Positions 8,642 to 15,430 of a DNA stretch of 64,000 nt are shown one piece after another. The stretch is from assembly GCF_003946865.1 (NCBI RefSeq), contig NZ_QXTH01000011.1, forward strand, positions 62,001-126,000, in the 5' to 3' direction. Both the position numbers and the translations under genes were made by a program. A model generated the notes under the pieces. The model made no database searches, was not told where the DNA came from, and saw nothing but the letters and a program-made list of their open reading frames with translations. Position 1 is the stretch's first letter, and every line of letters begins with the position of its first letter. The stretch is from Antribacter gilvus (GTDB lineage Bacteria > Actinomycetota > Actinomycetes > Actinomycetales > Cellulomonadaceae).

Positions 8642-9469
8642 TCACGCGGGCGCCGGGCGCCGGAAGCGCTTTCGGTCGGCGCCGCGCAGCCGGTGGTTCT
8701 CGACGGCGTCCCACAGCCTGCGGTAATAGGCGCTCCTCTCCGGGTCGGGCGCGACGCCGTACGCGTCGAGGACCACCGGCTCGAGGCCTGGTCCGTACCG
8801 GCGGGTGACGCTGCGGGTGGCGACGGCGAGGTCGGCCCAGCGGTCGGCCACGCCCAGCTCGCCGAGGTCGACGTGGCCGGCGAACGTGCCGTCGTCGGCC
8901 AGGAGGGTGTTGGGCACGCACGGGTCGCCGTGGCACACGACGAGACGGTCGACGTCCGGGACTGCCTGCAGCAGCGCGCGGAGCGGACGCGGCAGGTGCG
9001 GCGGGAGCGACGCGAGCCGGTCACCGGCGGACCAGGTGTAGGGGCACGTGCCCACCGGCAGGGCGTCGTGCAGCAGGCGCAGCCCCACGCCGATCACCCG
9101 GGCGGCGTGCTCGCGCTCGGCGACCCAGCGGGCCTCGATGGCCGACGTCGCCTCGATCGCCTCCGTGACGATCCACCCGGCGGACCGGCTCGTGCCGACG
9201 TCCAGGACGCGGGGCACGACGGCGTGGCGCCGCGCCCACTCGAGGCGACGGGCCTCGTCGAGCGGGTGCGGGCAGGCCGTCCCGTGCGGGACCCACTTGA
9301 GGTACCGGGCCGGGCGCCGGGAGCTGCTGCCCGGCTCGTCGAGGCGGAACGTGAGGCCACCCATTTCGTTGCGCCAGACCGGCGTCACCACGGCCCATCC
9401 GGCGAGGGCCCGGACGTCCGGCGGGACGTCGACGGGCGTCGGACGGATACCGACGAGCGCTCGCGACAC
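8642..9469 (-). CDS. Aminoglycoside 3'-phosphotransferase-like kinase (copy B)
   Basis: A 275-residue paralogue of the kinase immediately downstream (12-nt gap, same strand, likely co-transcribed). Motifs are conserved: LKW near 58, HGDPCVPN at 180-187 and VDLG with Asp201. The GTG at 9469 is preferred over an upstream GTG at 9505 because it aligns residue-for-residue with the start of copy A (both reach TPVW at 29-32). The Arg-rich C-terminus ADRKRFRRPAPA is extra. Copies differ substantially outside the motifs, so the duplication is old and the substrates may differ. Export or membrane features are absent. Confidence 0.83.
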   Translation of the reverse strand: MSRALVGIRPTPVDVPPDVRALAGWAVVTPVWRNEMGGLTFRLDEPGSSSRRPARYLKWVPHGTACPHPLDEARRLEWARRHAVVPRVLDVGTSRSAGWIVTEAIEATSAIEARWVAEREHAARVIGVGLRLLHDALPVGTCPYTWSAGDRLASLPPHLPRPLRALLQAVPDVDRLVVCHGDPCVPNTLLADDGTFAGHVDLGELGVADRWADLAVATRSVTRRYGPGLEPVVLDAYGVAPDPERSAYYRRLWDAVENHRLRGADRKRFRRPAPA

Positions 9470-9518
9470 GCCGACATCGTTCCATGACGCGCCGGAGGCG
9501 CACACCGCGTCCGTGATA

Positions 9519-9535
9519 CCAGGTCACAGACCTGG
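9519..9535. terminator. Short hairpin between LPMO and kinase genes
   Basis: CCAGGTC (9519-9525) and GACCTGG (9529-9535) form a 7-bp stem with a 3-nt loop in the 163-nt gap downstream of the LPMO gene. There is no T-tract; it is a weak terminator candidate for the LPMO transcript. Confidence 0.35.
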
Positions 9536-9632
9536 CGCCGGACGCGGCGCGCGCCTCCTTACTCGGTACGACGGGCGCGGCCCAGGTCACGGGATCGCCG
9601 TCCTGGCCCGCGCCACGCGCACTGCTGGGTGC

Positions 9633-10412
9633 CTAGCAGGCGCCCTGGTCCTGCCACACGCCGTACTGCCCGCTCTGCGACGGGATCTCGGCGAGGGTCC
9701 ACCACTGGGCACGGTACTGGCGGCTCTGGTAGGTCACCACGTGGCCGGCGGTGTACGTCGTCGTGGCGCTCCAGGCCGGGGCGGTGCAGGAGCCGACGGG
9801 CGGGGTCGTGGGGGTCGGCGTCGGCGTGGGGGTGGGGGTGGGGGTCGGCGTGGGGTTGGTACCGCCGCTGCCCACGGTGACGTCGGAGCAGGCGTAGAAC
9901 GCGTTGACGGTGTCGTACACGTTCCAGCGGGCGAGGATGGTGTGGTTCCCGCTCGGGAGGCCGGTCAGCGTGTGGTTCACCGTGGAGCCGGGCTGGGCGC
10001 CGTTGTCGTTGACGGTCTTGAAGAGCCGGCCGTCCACGAAGTACTCCCACGTGGACGTGCGGTGGTTGGCCTTGATGGTCCACGTGAACGTGGTGGTGCT
10101 GCCGATCGTGGTGCGGGGCCACGCGAGCGAGCTGTTGTCCAGCGTGGTGTACCGGGTACCGCCCGAGCAGAGCATGGAGCCCTTGGCGGACTCGACGCTC
10201 TGGGGCTCGTACTCGATGCCGTCACAGCCCCAGCTGACCGTGCGCTTGGCGCAGTGGTCCTGGCGGCTCGGCGGGTAGCTGACCCAGCCGTGTGCCTCGG
10301 CCTGCGGCGTCAGTGCCGCGGGGGTGGCGACGAGGGCGGTGACCGCCAGGGCGAGCGTGGCGATGGCTGCGTAGAGGCCGCGGGGGAGCCGTCTGCTCAG
10401 GGTGGAGCTCAT
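9633..10412 (-). CDS. Secreted AA10 lytic polysaccharide monooxygenase with CBM5/12-type module (copy A)
   Basis: A 259-residue secreted copper enzyme. After a signal peptide ending PQAEA, the mature protein starts with His41 (HGWVSYPPSRQ), the histidine-brace residue; the second copper ligand is probably His117 in NHRTSTWEYF, and NAFYAC near 170-175 supplies the usual axial aromatic residue. A Thr-Pro repeat linker (186-204) leads to a 50-residue C-terminal chitin-binding type module (APAWSATTTY, WWTLAEIPSQSG). AA10 enzymes oxidatively cleave chitin or cellulose; the module favours chitin (inference). The start has GAGGTGA 4 nt upstream. It is the downstream member of a tandem pair. Confidence 0.93.
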   Translation of the reverse strand: MSSTLSRRLPRGLYAAIATLALAVTALVATPAALTPQAEAHGWVSYPPSRQDHCAKRTVSWGCDGIEYEPQSVESAKGSMLCSGGTRYTTLDNSSLAWPRTTIGSTTTFTWTIKANHRTSTWEYFVDGRLFKTVNDNGAQPGSTVNHTLTGLPSGNHTILARWNVYDTVNAFYACSDVTVGSGGTNPTPTPTPTPTPTPTPTTPPVGSCTAPAWSATTTYTAGHVVTYQSRQYRAQWWTLAEIPSQSGQYGVWQDQGAC

Positions 10413-10453
10413 GTTTCACCTCGTGTCTCGGGGGTCGTGCTGTTGCGGGCCTC

Positions 10454-10484
10454 ACGCTAGGAATTGTTCGCGGACCTGACAATT
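10454..10484 (-). promoter_or_regulatory. Sigma-70-type promoter and overlapping inverted repeat for LPMO copy A
   Basis: Reading leftward, TTGTCA (10477-10482), a 17-nt spacer and TAGCGT (10454-10459) form a near-consensus promoter 42 nt upstream of the start codon. An inverted repeat AATTGT/ACAATT (10462-10467 and 10479-10484, 11-nt spacer) covers the -35 box and spacer, a position suited to a repressor operator. Confidence 0.6.
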
Positions 10485-10543
10485 AGGGTGACCGCGTATA
10501 CGGGAGGCTGCGTAGACCGTCCCGGTGAGGTGCCCGCCCCCAG

Positions 10544-10589
10544 GTTGTCAGAAGCTCCCCGGTGAATGCACCGGGGAGCTTCTGACAAC
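10544..10589. terminator. Perfect 21-bp hairpin downstream of LPMO copy B
   Basis: Arms at 10544-10564 and 10569-10589 are perfectly complementary over 21 bp with a 4-nt AATG loop, 17 nt beyond the stop of the upstream LPMO gene. No T-run follows on either strand. It can terminate copy B transcription and separate the two LPMO genes, but the length and perfection also resemble a REP-type element. Confidence 0.65.
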
Positions 10590-10606
10590 TCGGGGAGGCG
10601 TGGCGG

Positions 10607-11362
10607 CTAACAGGCGCCGAGGTCGCTCCAGACTCCCCACTGGCCGCTCTGGGACGGGATCTCCGCCAGGGTCCACCACTTGGCCTGGTACTCGCGGCGC
10701 TGGTACGACACCTGGGCGCCGCCCGTGTAGGCCGTCGTGGCGCTCCACGCCGGCAGGTCGCAGGAGCCGCTGGGCGGCGGCGACGTCGGGGGCGGGGTCG
10801 GGGTGGTGCCGCCACCGCCGCCGACGTTCACGTCGGTGCACGCGTAGAAGGCGTTGTTCGTGTCGTACACGTTCCACCGGGCGAGGATCGTGTGGCTGCC
10901 GCTCGGCAGGCCGCTGAGCGTGTGGCTGACCGTGGCCCCCGGCTGGGCGCCGTTGTCGTTGAACGTGCGGAACAGGCGACCGTCCACGAAGTACTCCCAC
11001 GTGGCGGTGCGGTGCCGTGCGGTCAGCGTCCACGTGAACGTGGTGGTGCTCCCGACCGTGGTGCGGGGCCAGGCCAGCGAGCTGTTGTCCAGCGTGGTGA
11101 ACCGGGTGCCGCCCGAGCAGAGCATGGAGCCCTTGGCGGACTCGACGCTCTGGGGCTCGTACTCGATGCCGTTGCAGCCCCAGCTGACCGTGCGCTTGGC
11201 GCAGTGGTCCTGGCGGCTGGGGGGCGACGTGATCCAGCCGTGTCCCTGGGCGCTGGGCGTCAGCTCCGCGGGGGTCGCCACGAGCCCGGCGATCGTCAGG
11301 CCGACGACCGCGAGGGCTGCGAGCAGGATCCGTCCGAGCCGACCTTGCAGGGTGATGGTCAT
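10607..11362 (-). CDS. Secreted AA10 lytic polysaccharide monooxygenase with CBM5/12-type module (copy B)
   Basis: A 251-residue paralogue of the adjacent LPMO, most of the catalytic domain being identical in sequence. The signal peptide ends PSAQG, exposing His41 (HGWITSPPSRQ); His117 in ARHRTATWEYF is the second copper ligand. The linker is shorter and Pro/Gly-rich (VGGGGGTTPTPPPTSPPP) and leads to a C-terminal module ending SQSGQWGVWSDLGAC. The start at 11362 is preceded by AGAGGTGAGCACC; an upstream in-frame ATG at 11467 lacks a signal-peptide logic. It has its own promoter region and a strong hairpin after it, so the pair are separate transcripts, possibly with different induction or substrate. 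Confidence 0.93.
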   Translation of the reverse strand: MTITLQGRLGRILLAALAVVGLTIAGLVATPAELTPSAQGHGWITSPPSRQDHCAKRTVSWGCNGIEYEPQSVESAKGSMLCSGGTRFTTLDNSSLAWPRTTVGSTTTFTWTLTARHRTATWEYFVDGRLFRTFNDNGAQPGATVSHTLSGLPSGSHTILARWNVYDTNNAFYACTDVNVGGGGGTTPTPPPTSPPPSGSCDLPAWSATTAYTGGAQVSYQRREYQAKWWTLAEIPSQSGQWGVWSDLGAC

Positions 11363-11428
11363 GGTGCTCACCTCTTTATCGGGGCTTGGTCGAACGGGGA
11401 TGGTTCCCCGTCCAGAATGTGCACCTTT

Positions 11429-11455
11429 GACGGTAAGATAACGACGCGACGGTAA
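11429..11455. promoter_or_regulatory. Direct repeats GACGGTAA upstream of LPMO copy B
   Basis: GACGGTAA occurs at 11429-11436 and 11448-11455, exactly 19 bp apart, 67-93 nt upstream of the LPMO start (TTACCGTC on the gene's strand). Such phased direct repeats are typical activator or repressor sites of secreted polysaccharide-degrading genes. The same core appears inside the palindrome at 15170-15205. Confidence 0.45.
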
Positions 11456-11557
11456 CAATGAGGGCAAACTCGTACTCCTGGGAGGCGTGGGAGTGTCACG
11501 GGGCTGGCTGTGACGCGGCTCAGCGGCCGCGGCGCGGCAAGGCGGCCGCGGCGCCGC

Positions 11558-12493
11558 TCAGCGCAGCAGCGACTCGCACACGGTGAGCAGGCGCTCGCGG
11601 AGGTCACCGGCCCGGGCGGCGAACCCGCGCTGGCGGCGCACGTACTCCGCCTTGCCCTCGGTGGTCTCGATCGCGACAGCCTCGACCCCGTACGGCGACA
11701 CGTCGTACGGCGACGCCGCCATGTCCGTGTACCGGATGTCGCGCGCGAGCTCGAACGCGTCGAGCAGCAGGTCGCCCGGTACCGCGGGGCCCAGCTTGAG
11801 GCACCACTTCAGGAGGTCCATGTTGGCGTGCAGGCAGCCGGGCTGCTCCAGCGCCACCTGGGTCTCCCGCGTGGGCTGCAGCTGGTTGAGCCCCGTGGCC
11901 TGCGGCGTGAAGAAGCGGAACGCGTCGAAGTGCGAGCAGCGCACCGGGTGCGACTCCACCACCGCGTCCGTCCCGGCGTGCCCGAGCCGCAGCGGCAGCG
12001 GGTGGCGCTGGTCGCGGCCGGACTCCTTGTCGCGGTAGACCATCGCCCACTCGTGGAGCCCGAAGCACCCGAAGGTCCCCGGCCGCGACGCGGTCGCCCC
12101 CAGCAGCGAGCGCACGTGGCGGACGGTGTCGCCCCGGTCGGCCAGGAACGCCGCCACGTCCAGGGTGACGGTCCCCTCGGCCTCGCGGTACCACCGCCAC
12201 GAGGCGCGCTCGCCCGCCGGGGGCTCACCGGCGGCGTCGGGCACCGCCAGCGCGATGCCCGGGCCCGGGTGCCAGCGGCCCAGCTGCGCCGGGCGGGTGG
12301 GGTAGTACGTGAAGAGGAAGTCCTCGATCGCGTGGGCGCGGCCTGCGGCGCGGGACGCGCGCCACACGGCGGTGAGCGCGTCGGCGCGGGAGGCGTGCGC
12401 GGCCTCGGCGGGAAGCCATTCCTCCGGCTGCACGATCCCCGGGGCGGCGACGCGCGCACGGCGCGCGGTCGCCTCGGGCAGGGTGGTGGTCAC
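11558..12493 (-). CDS. Actinobacterial protein of the type annotated 3-methyladenine DNA glycosylase
   Basis: A 311-residue cytosolic protein. Its landmarks, WLPAEAAHASRADALT near 26, EDFLFTYYPTRPAQL near 57, GCFGLHEWAMVYRD near 142, CSHFDAFRFFTPQA near 185 and PGCLHANMDLLKW near 217, match a protein conserved throughout Actinobacteria and commonly labelled 3-methyladenine DNA glycosylase. I see none of the helix-hairpin-helix or AAG-type motifs of characterised glycosylases, so the label is traditional rather than demonstrated. It may instead be a metal or nucleotide hydrolase of unknown role. Monocistronic; the 3' side faces the LPMO promoter, with 195 nt between them. Confidence 0.65.
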   Translation of the reverse strand: MTTTLPEATARRARVAAPGIVQPEEWLPAEAAHASRADALTAVWRASRAAGRAHAIEDFLFTYYPTRPAQLGRWHPGPGIALAVPDAAGEPPAGERASWRWYREAEGTVTLDVAAFLADRGDTVRHVRSLLGATASRPGTFGCFGLHEWAMVYRDKESGRDQRHPLPLRLGHAGTDAVVESHPVRCSHFDAFRFFTPQATGLNQLQPTRETQVALEQPGCLHANMDLLKWCLKLGPAVPGDLLLDAFELARDIRYTDMAASPYDVSPYGVEAVAIETTEGKAEYVRRQRGFAARAGDLRERLLTVCESLLR

Positions 12494-12566
12494 CCCTCCA
12501 GGGTAGGTGGTGGCGCGACGGGACCCGCCGGCCCTTGCCGGTCCCGCCGTCCGGGTCCCGCCGTCC

Positions 12567-13451
12567 TCAGGACCGCGGGTGCGCCTCGAAGAACTCCCAG
12601 ATCTCCGCCGCCGTGTCGTAGCCGTCGTCGGCGTCCGGCCACCAGTGCCCGGTCCCGTCGATCGTCACGACCTCCACCACGCGCCCGTCGTCGCAGGCCG
12701 CCGTCGTGACGTGCACCGGGACGGCGTCGACGGGGACGGTGTCCGCGCAGGCGCCCGCCTCGCGCCACGGGGCCTCCTCCTCGCGGAAGGGGACGTCGCG
12801 GTCGTCGAGGCCGTGGACGCGCAGGACCGACGCCGGGACGGGTTCGGGGCACGCGACGAGCAGGGCGCCTGCGACGGGTGCGAGCGCCGCGAACCGGTCG
12901 GTCTCGCACGCGAGCCGGTACGACATCATCGCGCCGTTCGAGAACCCGGTCACGTACACGCGTCCGGGGTCGACGTCGAGGCTCGCGCCGACCTGGTCGA
13001 GCACGGTCGTGAGGAAGCCGACGTCGTCGGCCCGCTCGTCCACGGCGTACCCGCAGCAGCCGCCCGCGTTCCACGAGCTCCCGAGCCCGTCGGGGTAGAC
13101 CGCGACGAAGCCTTCGTCGTCGGCCACGGGGTCGAAGCCGTACGACGCGCGCGCCTGGCTCGACGACCCGGTCAGGTGGTGGAGCACGAGCACCAGCGGG
13201 GCGGGGTCCGTGAGCCCCTCGGGCACGTGGACCGTGTAGGACCGTGGGCCGCCGTCGTGCTCGAGCTCGACGGTGGTGTCGCCGGGGGGCAGGTCCACCG
13301 GCGGGAGATCGCTCGCCCCGGACGACGGCGCGGACGCCCCGGTGCTCTCCCCGGACGGTGCGGACGGCTCCGCCGTCGGTTCGCCCGAGGAGCAGCCCGC
13401 GAGGGCGAGGGTGACAGCCGCGACGAACACAAAGGTACGAATCGGGCGCAT
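12567..13451 (-). CDS. Lipoprotein esterase of the PHB depolymerase/feruloyl esterase type (LpqC-like)
   Basis: A 294-residue alpha/beta hydrolase attached to the membrane: signal peptide with lipobox LAGC (Cys20), then a Ser/Pro/Ala-rich spacer to about residue 55. The catalytic domain has the HH oxyanion segment LVLHHLTGS (89-96), nucleophile Ser171 in GFSNGAMMS, a HGLDDRDVPF segment with the probable Asp, and His269 in GTGHWWPD. Family members (poly-3-hydroxybutyrate depolymerase or acetylxylan/feruloyl esterase, Esterase_phb) cleave secreted esters; with LPMOs nearby a plant-polymer role is plausible. Start at the ATG at 13451, the only one that gives a signal peptide. Confidence 0.85.
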   Translation of the reverse strand: MRPIRTFVFVAAVTLALAGCSSGEPTAEPSAPSGESTGASAPSSGASDLPPVDLPPGDTTVELEHDGGPRSYTVHVPEGLTDPAPLVLVLHHLTGSSSQARASYGFDPVADDEGFVAVYPDGLGSSWNAGGCCGYAVDERADDVGFLTTVLDQVGASLDVDPGRVYVTGFSNGAMMSYRLACETDRFAALAPVAGALLVACPEPVPASVLRVHGLDDRDVPFREEEAPWREAGACADTVPVDAVPVHVTTAACDDGRVVEVVTIDGTGHWWPDADDGYDTAAEIWEFFEAHPRS

Positions 13452-13474
13452 TACCCGATCGTTGCACACGCGGT

Positions 13475-14440
13475 TCAGGCCGGGAAGATCTCGTCGAGCT
13501 CGATGAGGTCCTCCGCGCTGGGGGTCCACGACCAGGCGCGGGCGTTGCGGCGCACCTGCTCGGGCGTGGTGGCGCCGGCGATGACGGACGCCACGGCGGG
13601 CCGGGAGAGGAGCCACGAGAACGCGACGTCGACCTCCTCGATGCCGCGCACCTTGCAGAACGCGTGCAGGCGGGCGAGCGCCTCCCACGGCGCCGCCTCG
13701 AGCCGGTCGGGCCGGTTCTCGAGGCGCGATCCGGCTGGCGCCCCGTGGGCATACTTGCCGGTCAGGAGGCCGCTGGCGAGCGGGAAGTAGGGCAGCACGC
13801 CCAGCCCGTACGCCTCGGCGGCCGGGAGGACCTCCTGCTCGATGCCGCGGGAGATCAGCGAGTACTCGTTCTGCGCGGACGCGAACCGGGTCCCGATCGC
13901 GCGGCCGAGGTGCTCGGCCTCCGCGACCTGCCAGCCCCGCAGGTTCGAGTGGCCCACGTACCGCACCTTCCCGGCGGTGACGAGGTCGTCGAGGGCGGAG
14001 AGCGTCTCCTCGAGCGGCGTCGCGTTGTCCGGCCAGTGGTACTGGTACAGGTCGATCCAGTCGGTCCGCAGGCGGCGCAGCGACGCCTCCACCGCCCGGA
14101 CGACGTAGCGCCTCGAGCCCCGGGCGCCGAAGTCCTGCCCGTTCGTGCCCCGCAGGTCGCTGCCGAACTTCGTCGCGACGACGACGTCGTCGCGACGGCC
14201 CTGCAGCGCGTCGCCGAGAAGCTCCTCGGACATGCCGGGGCGGCCGCCGTAGACGTCGGCGGTGTCGAAGAAGGTGACGCCCGCGTCGATGGCGGCGCCG
14301 ATCAGCGCTGTGGTGCCCTCGCGGGTCTCGGTCGCGGTGCCGGGCCGCCCGAGGTTGTTGCAGCCGAGGCCGACCGCGGACACGGCCAGACCGGTGCGGC
14401 CCAGCCGGCGGAGGGGCGGGGCGGTGGTGTCGGAACTCAT
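13475..14440 (-). CDS. Aldo/keto reductase
   Basis: A 321-residue NADPH-dependent oxidoreductase with the complete AKR tetrad: Asp59 and Tyr64 (FFDTADVYGG), Lys91 (VATKFGS) and His135 (YQYHWPD). The (beta/alpha)8 barrel ends with the cofactor segment VIAGATTPEQVRRNA. It resembles the YajO/general stress type that reduces small aldehydes; the substrate is not predictable. The ATG at 14440 is 6 nt after TAAGGT on the minus strand, giving a leaderless transcript. That promoter lies in an 18-bp sequence duplicated upstream of phzF (15408-15425), with similarity extending into the first codons of this gene. Confidence 0.9.
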   Translation of the reverse strand: MSSDTTAPPLRRLGRTGLAVSAVGLGCNNLGRPGTATETREGTTALIGAAIDAGVTFFDTADVYGGRPGMSEELLGDALQGRRDDVVVATKFGSDLRGTNGQDFGARGSRRYVVRAVEASLRRLRTDWIDLYQYHWPDNATPLEETLSALDDLVTAGKVRYVGHSNLRGWQVAEAEHLGRAIGTRFASAQNEYSLISRGIEQEVLPAAEAYGLGVLPYFPLASGLLTGKYAHGAPAGSRLENRPDRLEAAPWEALARLHAFCKVRGIEEVDVAFSWLLSRPAVASVIAGATTPEQVRRNARAWSWTPSAEDLIELDEIFPA

Positions 14441-14458
14441 GCCACGACCTTAATGTGG
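14441..14458. repeat. Direct repeat copy 1 (bidirectional promoter element)
   Basis: The 18-mer GCCACGACCTTAATGTGG recurs identically at 15408-15425. Here it supplies the leaderless -10 (TAAGGT on the minus strand) for the aldo/keto reductase. About 22 nt on its left side, inside the reductase gene, also match the second copy with four differences. Confidence 0.75.
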
Positions 14459-14495
14459 AGCCCACGCCGGCCGGCCCGGCGAGCGCGAGCGCGAG

Positions 14496-15116
14496 CTAGT
14501 GCCGCGGGCCGGTCCTGTCCTGACCGGTCCGGTCCTGGGCCCGCTTGGCCACGTAGCGCCGCATCTTCTCCTGCTTGCCGCAGTCGTCCATCGAGCACCA
14601 CCGCCGGCTGCCGTTCTTGGTCGAGTCGAGAAACACGAACCCGCAGCCCGGGCACACCTTGATGCGGCCGGTCGGACCCGCCCGGAGCAGGTCGACCGCA
14701 GCGGAGGCGAGCTCCCACAGCGCGGCGTCGGGTGTACCGGGGTCCCACGCCCACACGAGCCGGCCGTTCTCGAGCGCAGGCACGGCGCGCTGGACGGCCT
14801 CGGCGCCCGCCGTCGAGAGCGCCGTCAGCGCAGCAGGGTCGGCGTCCCTCTCCCCGGCGACCGCCTCGACGGTCGACCGGACGGCGCCGCGCAGCTCCGC
14901 GGCCCGAGTCAGGAAGGTGCGCTCCTGCGCACGGGACAGACGGGCCGGTCCTGGCGCGACCGACACGACCCCGGCATGGCCGCACCAGGCCAGGAACTCT
15001 CCAGTCGCACGCAGCACGTCGGTCGAGCGGTCGCCCTGGGAGACGACGTCGGTGTTGACGAAGTCGAGCGCCACGTGACCGCCCACCGTCCGAGGCCATC
15101 GTTCTGCCTCACCCAT
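14496..15116 (-). CDS. CGNR zinc-finger/ABATE-domain transcriptional regulator (second copy)
   Basis: A 206-residue regulator. The N-terminal ABATE domain starts with GGHVALDFVNTD, the classic LDFVNT signature (17-22). The C-terminal zinc finger uses Cys155, Cys158, Cys174 and Cys179, with CGKQ at the family CGNR position, then a basic helix KMRRYVAKRAQ. An odd tail, DRTGQDRTGPRH, comes from a near-repeat in the DNA (tcctgaccggtcc). Start ATG at 15116 has GGGAGGCGCAG upstream. Upstream DNA carries a 14-bp inverted repeat, probably an autoregulatory operator. It sits between the aldo/keto reductase and the PhzF gene, and both of their promoters share a duplicated element. Confidence 0.9.
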   Translation of the reverse strand: MGEAERWPRTVGGHVALDFVNTDVVSQGDRSTDVLRATGEFLAWCGHAGVVSVAPGPARLSRAQERTFLTRAAELRGAVRSTVEAVAGERDADPAALTALSTAGAEAVQRAVPALENGRLVWAWDPGTPDAALWELASAAVDLLRAGPTGRIKVCPGCGFVFLDSTKNGSRRWCSMDDCGKQEKMRRYVAKRAQDRTGQDRTGPRH

Positions 15117-15169
15117 CTGCGCCTCCCGCCGATTGTTACCAGTAAAACCCTAGTAGGGTGTCACACCCT

Positions 15170-15205
15170 GGTGTTACCGTCTAAGCATGGATAGACGGTA
15201 ACACC
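15170..15205. promoter_or_regulatory. 14-bp inverted repeat upstream of the CGNR regulator
   Basis: GGTGTTACCGTCTA (15170-15183) and TAGACGGTAACACC (15192-15205) are perfect inverted repeats with an 8-nt spacer, located 54-89 nt upstream of the CGNR start codon. The size and symmetry fit a dimeric regulator site. The core GACGGTAAC also occurs upstream of LPMO copy B. Confidence 0.6.
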
Positions 15206-15407
15206 GAGCGGAAGGTGCCGGACCCATGGATATCGGACTGGTAGCGGCGATGATGGTGCGGGTACGCGCCGGCGACCCGCAGCGCTATGCGGGATGTGGG
15301 ATGTTCAGCGCACTCCCCGGAGCTCCGACGACCGAGGGGGAGCGCCCCCGGTGGAAGCGCCGTCGTCCGACGTGGCGGCCGGCTCGGGCGGTGGGGTCGA
15401 AACGCAG

Positions 15408-15425
15408 GCCACGACCTTAATGTGG
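15408..15425. repeat. Direct repeat copy 2 (promoter of phzF-like gene)
   Basis: Second copy of GCCACGACCTTAATGTGG. On the plus strand it contains TAATGT (15418-15423), 7 nt before the ATG of the PhzF-like gene. On the minus strand the reductase-type TAAGGT box is retained, but the former ATG position reads CTG, so no reading frame follows. Confidence 0.7.
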
Positions 15426-15430
15426 GCCAC

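Larger units (their letters stand above)
15117..15430. other. Regulatory and duplicated DNA between CGNR regulator and phzF-like gene
   Basis: This 314-nt stretch has no convincing gene. From left to right it holds the CGNR promoter (TACTAGG/GGTTTTACTGG on the minus strand), the 14-bp inverted repeat, a spacer with a weak 64-codon open frame at 15226 that I do not accept, and a degenerate copy of the aldo/keto reductase start region ending in the 18-mer repeat. Confidence 0.6.

Noticed and set aside
9806-9860. Tandem GGTCGGCGTGGGGGT-like repeats in the LPMO gene, at first glance like a satellite or CRISPR fragment.
   Set aside because: The repeats encode a Thr-Pro linker between the catalytic and binding domains, in frame.
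10544-10589. Terminal inverted repeats of an insertion sequence around the LPMO genes.
   Set aside because: The two arms are separated by only 4 nt and no transposase gene or target duplication is present; it is a hairpin.
15226-15420. 64-codon open frame starting MDIGLVAAMM upstream of the PhzF-like gene.
   Set aside because: It has a possible ribosome site, but ends in Arg/Pro-rich nonsense-like sequence and runs through the duplicated promoter element. No homology is visible.
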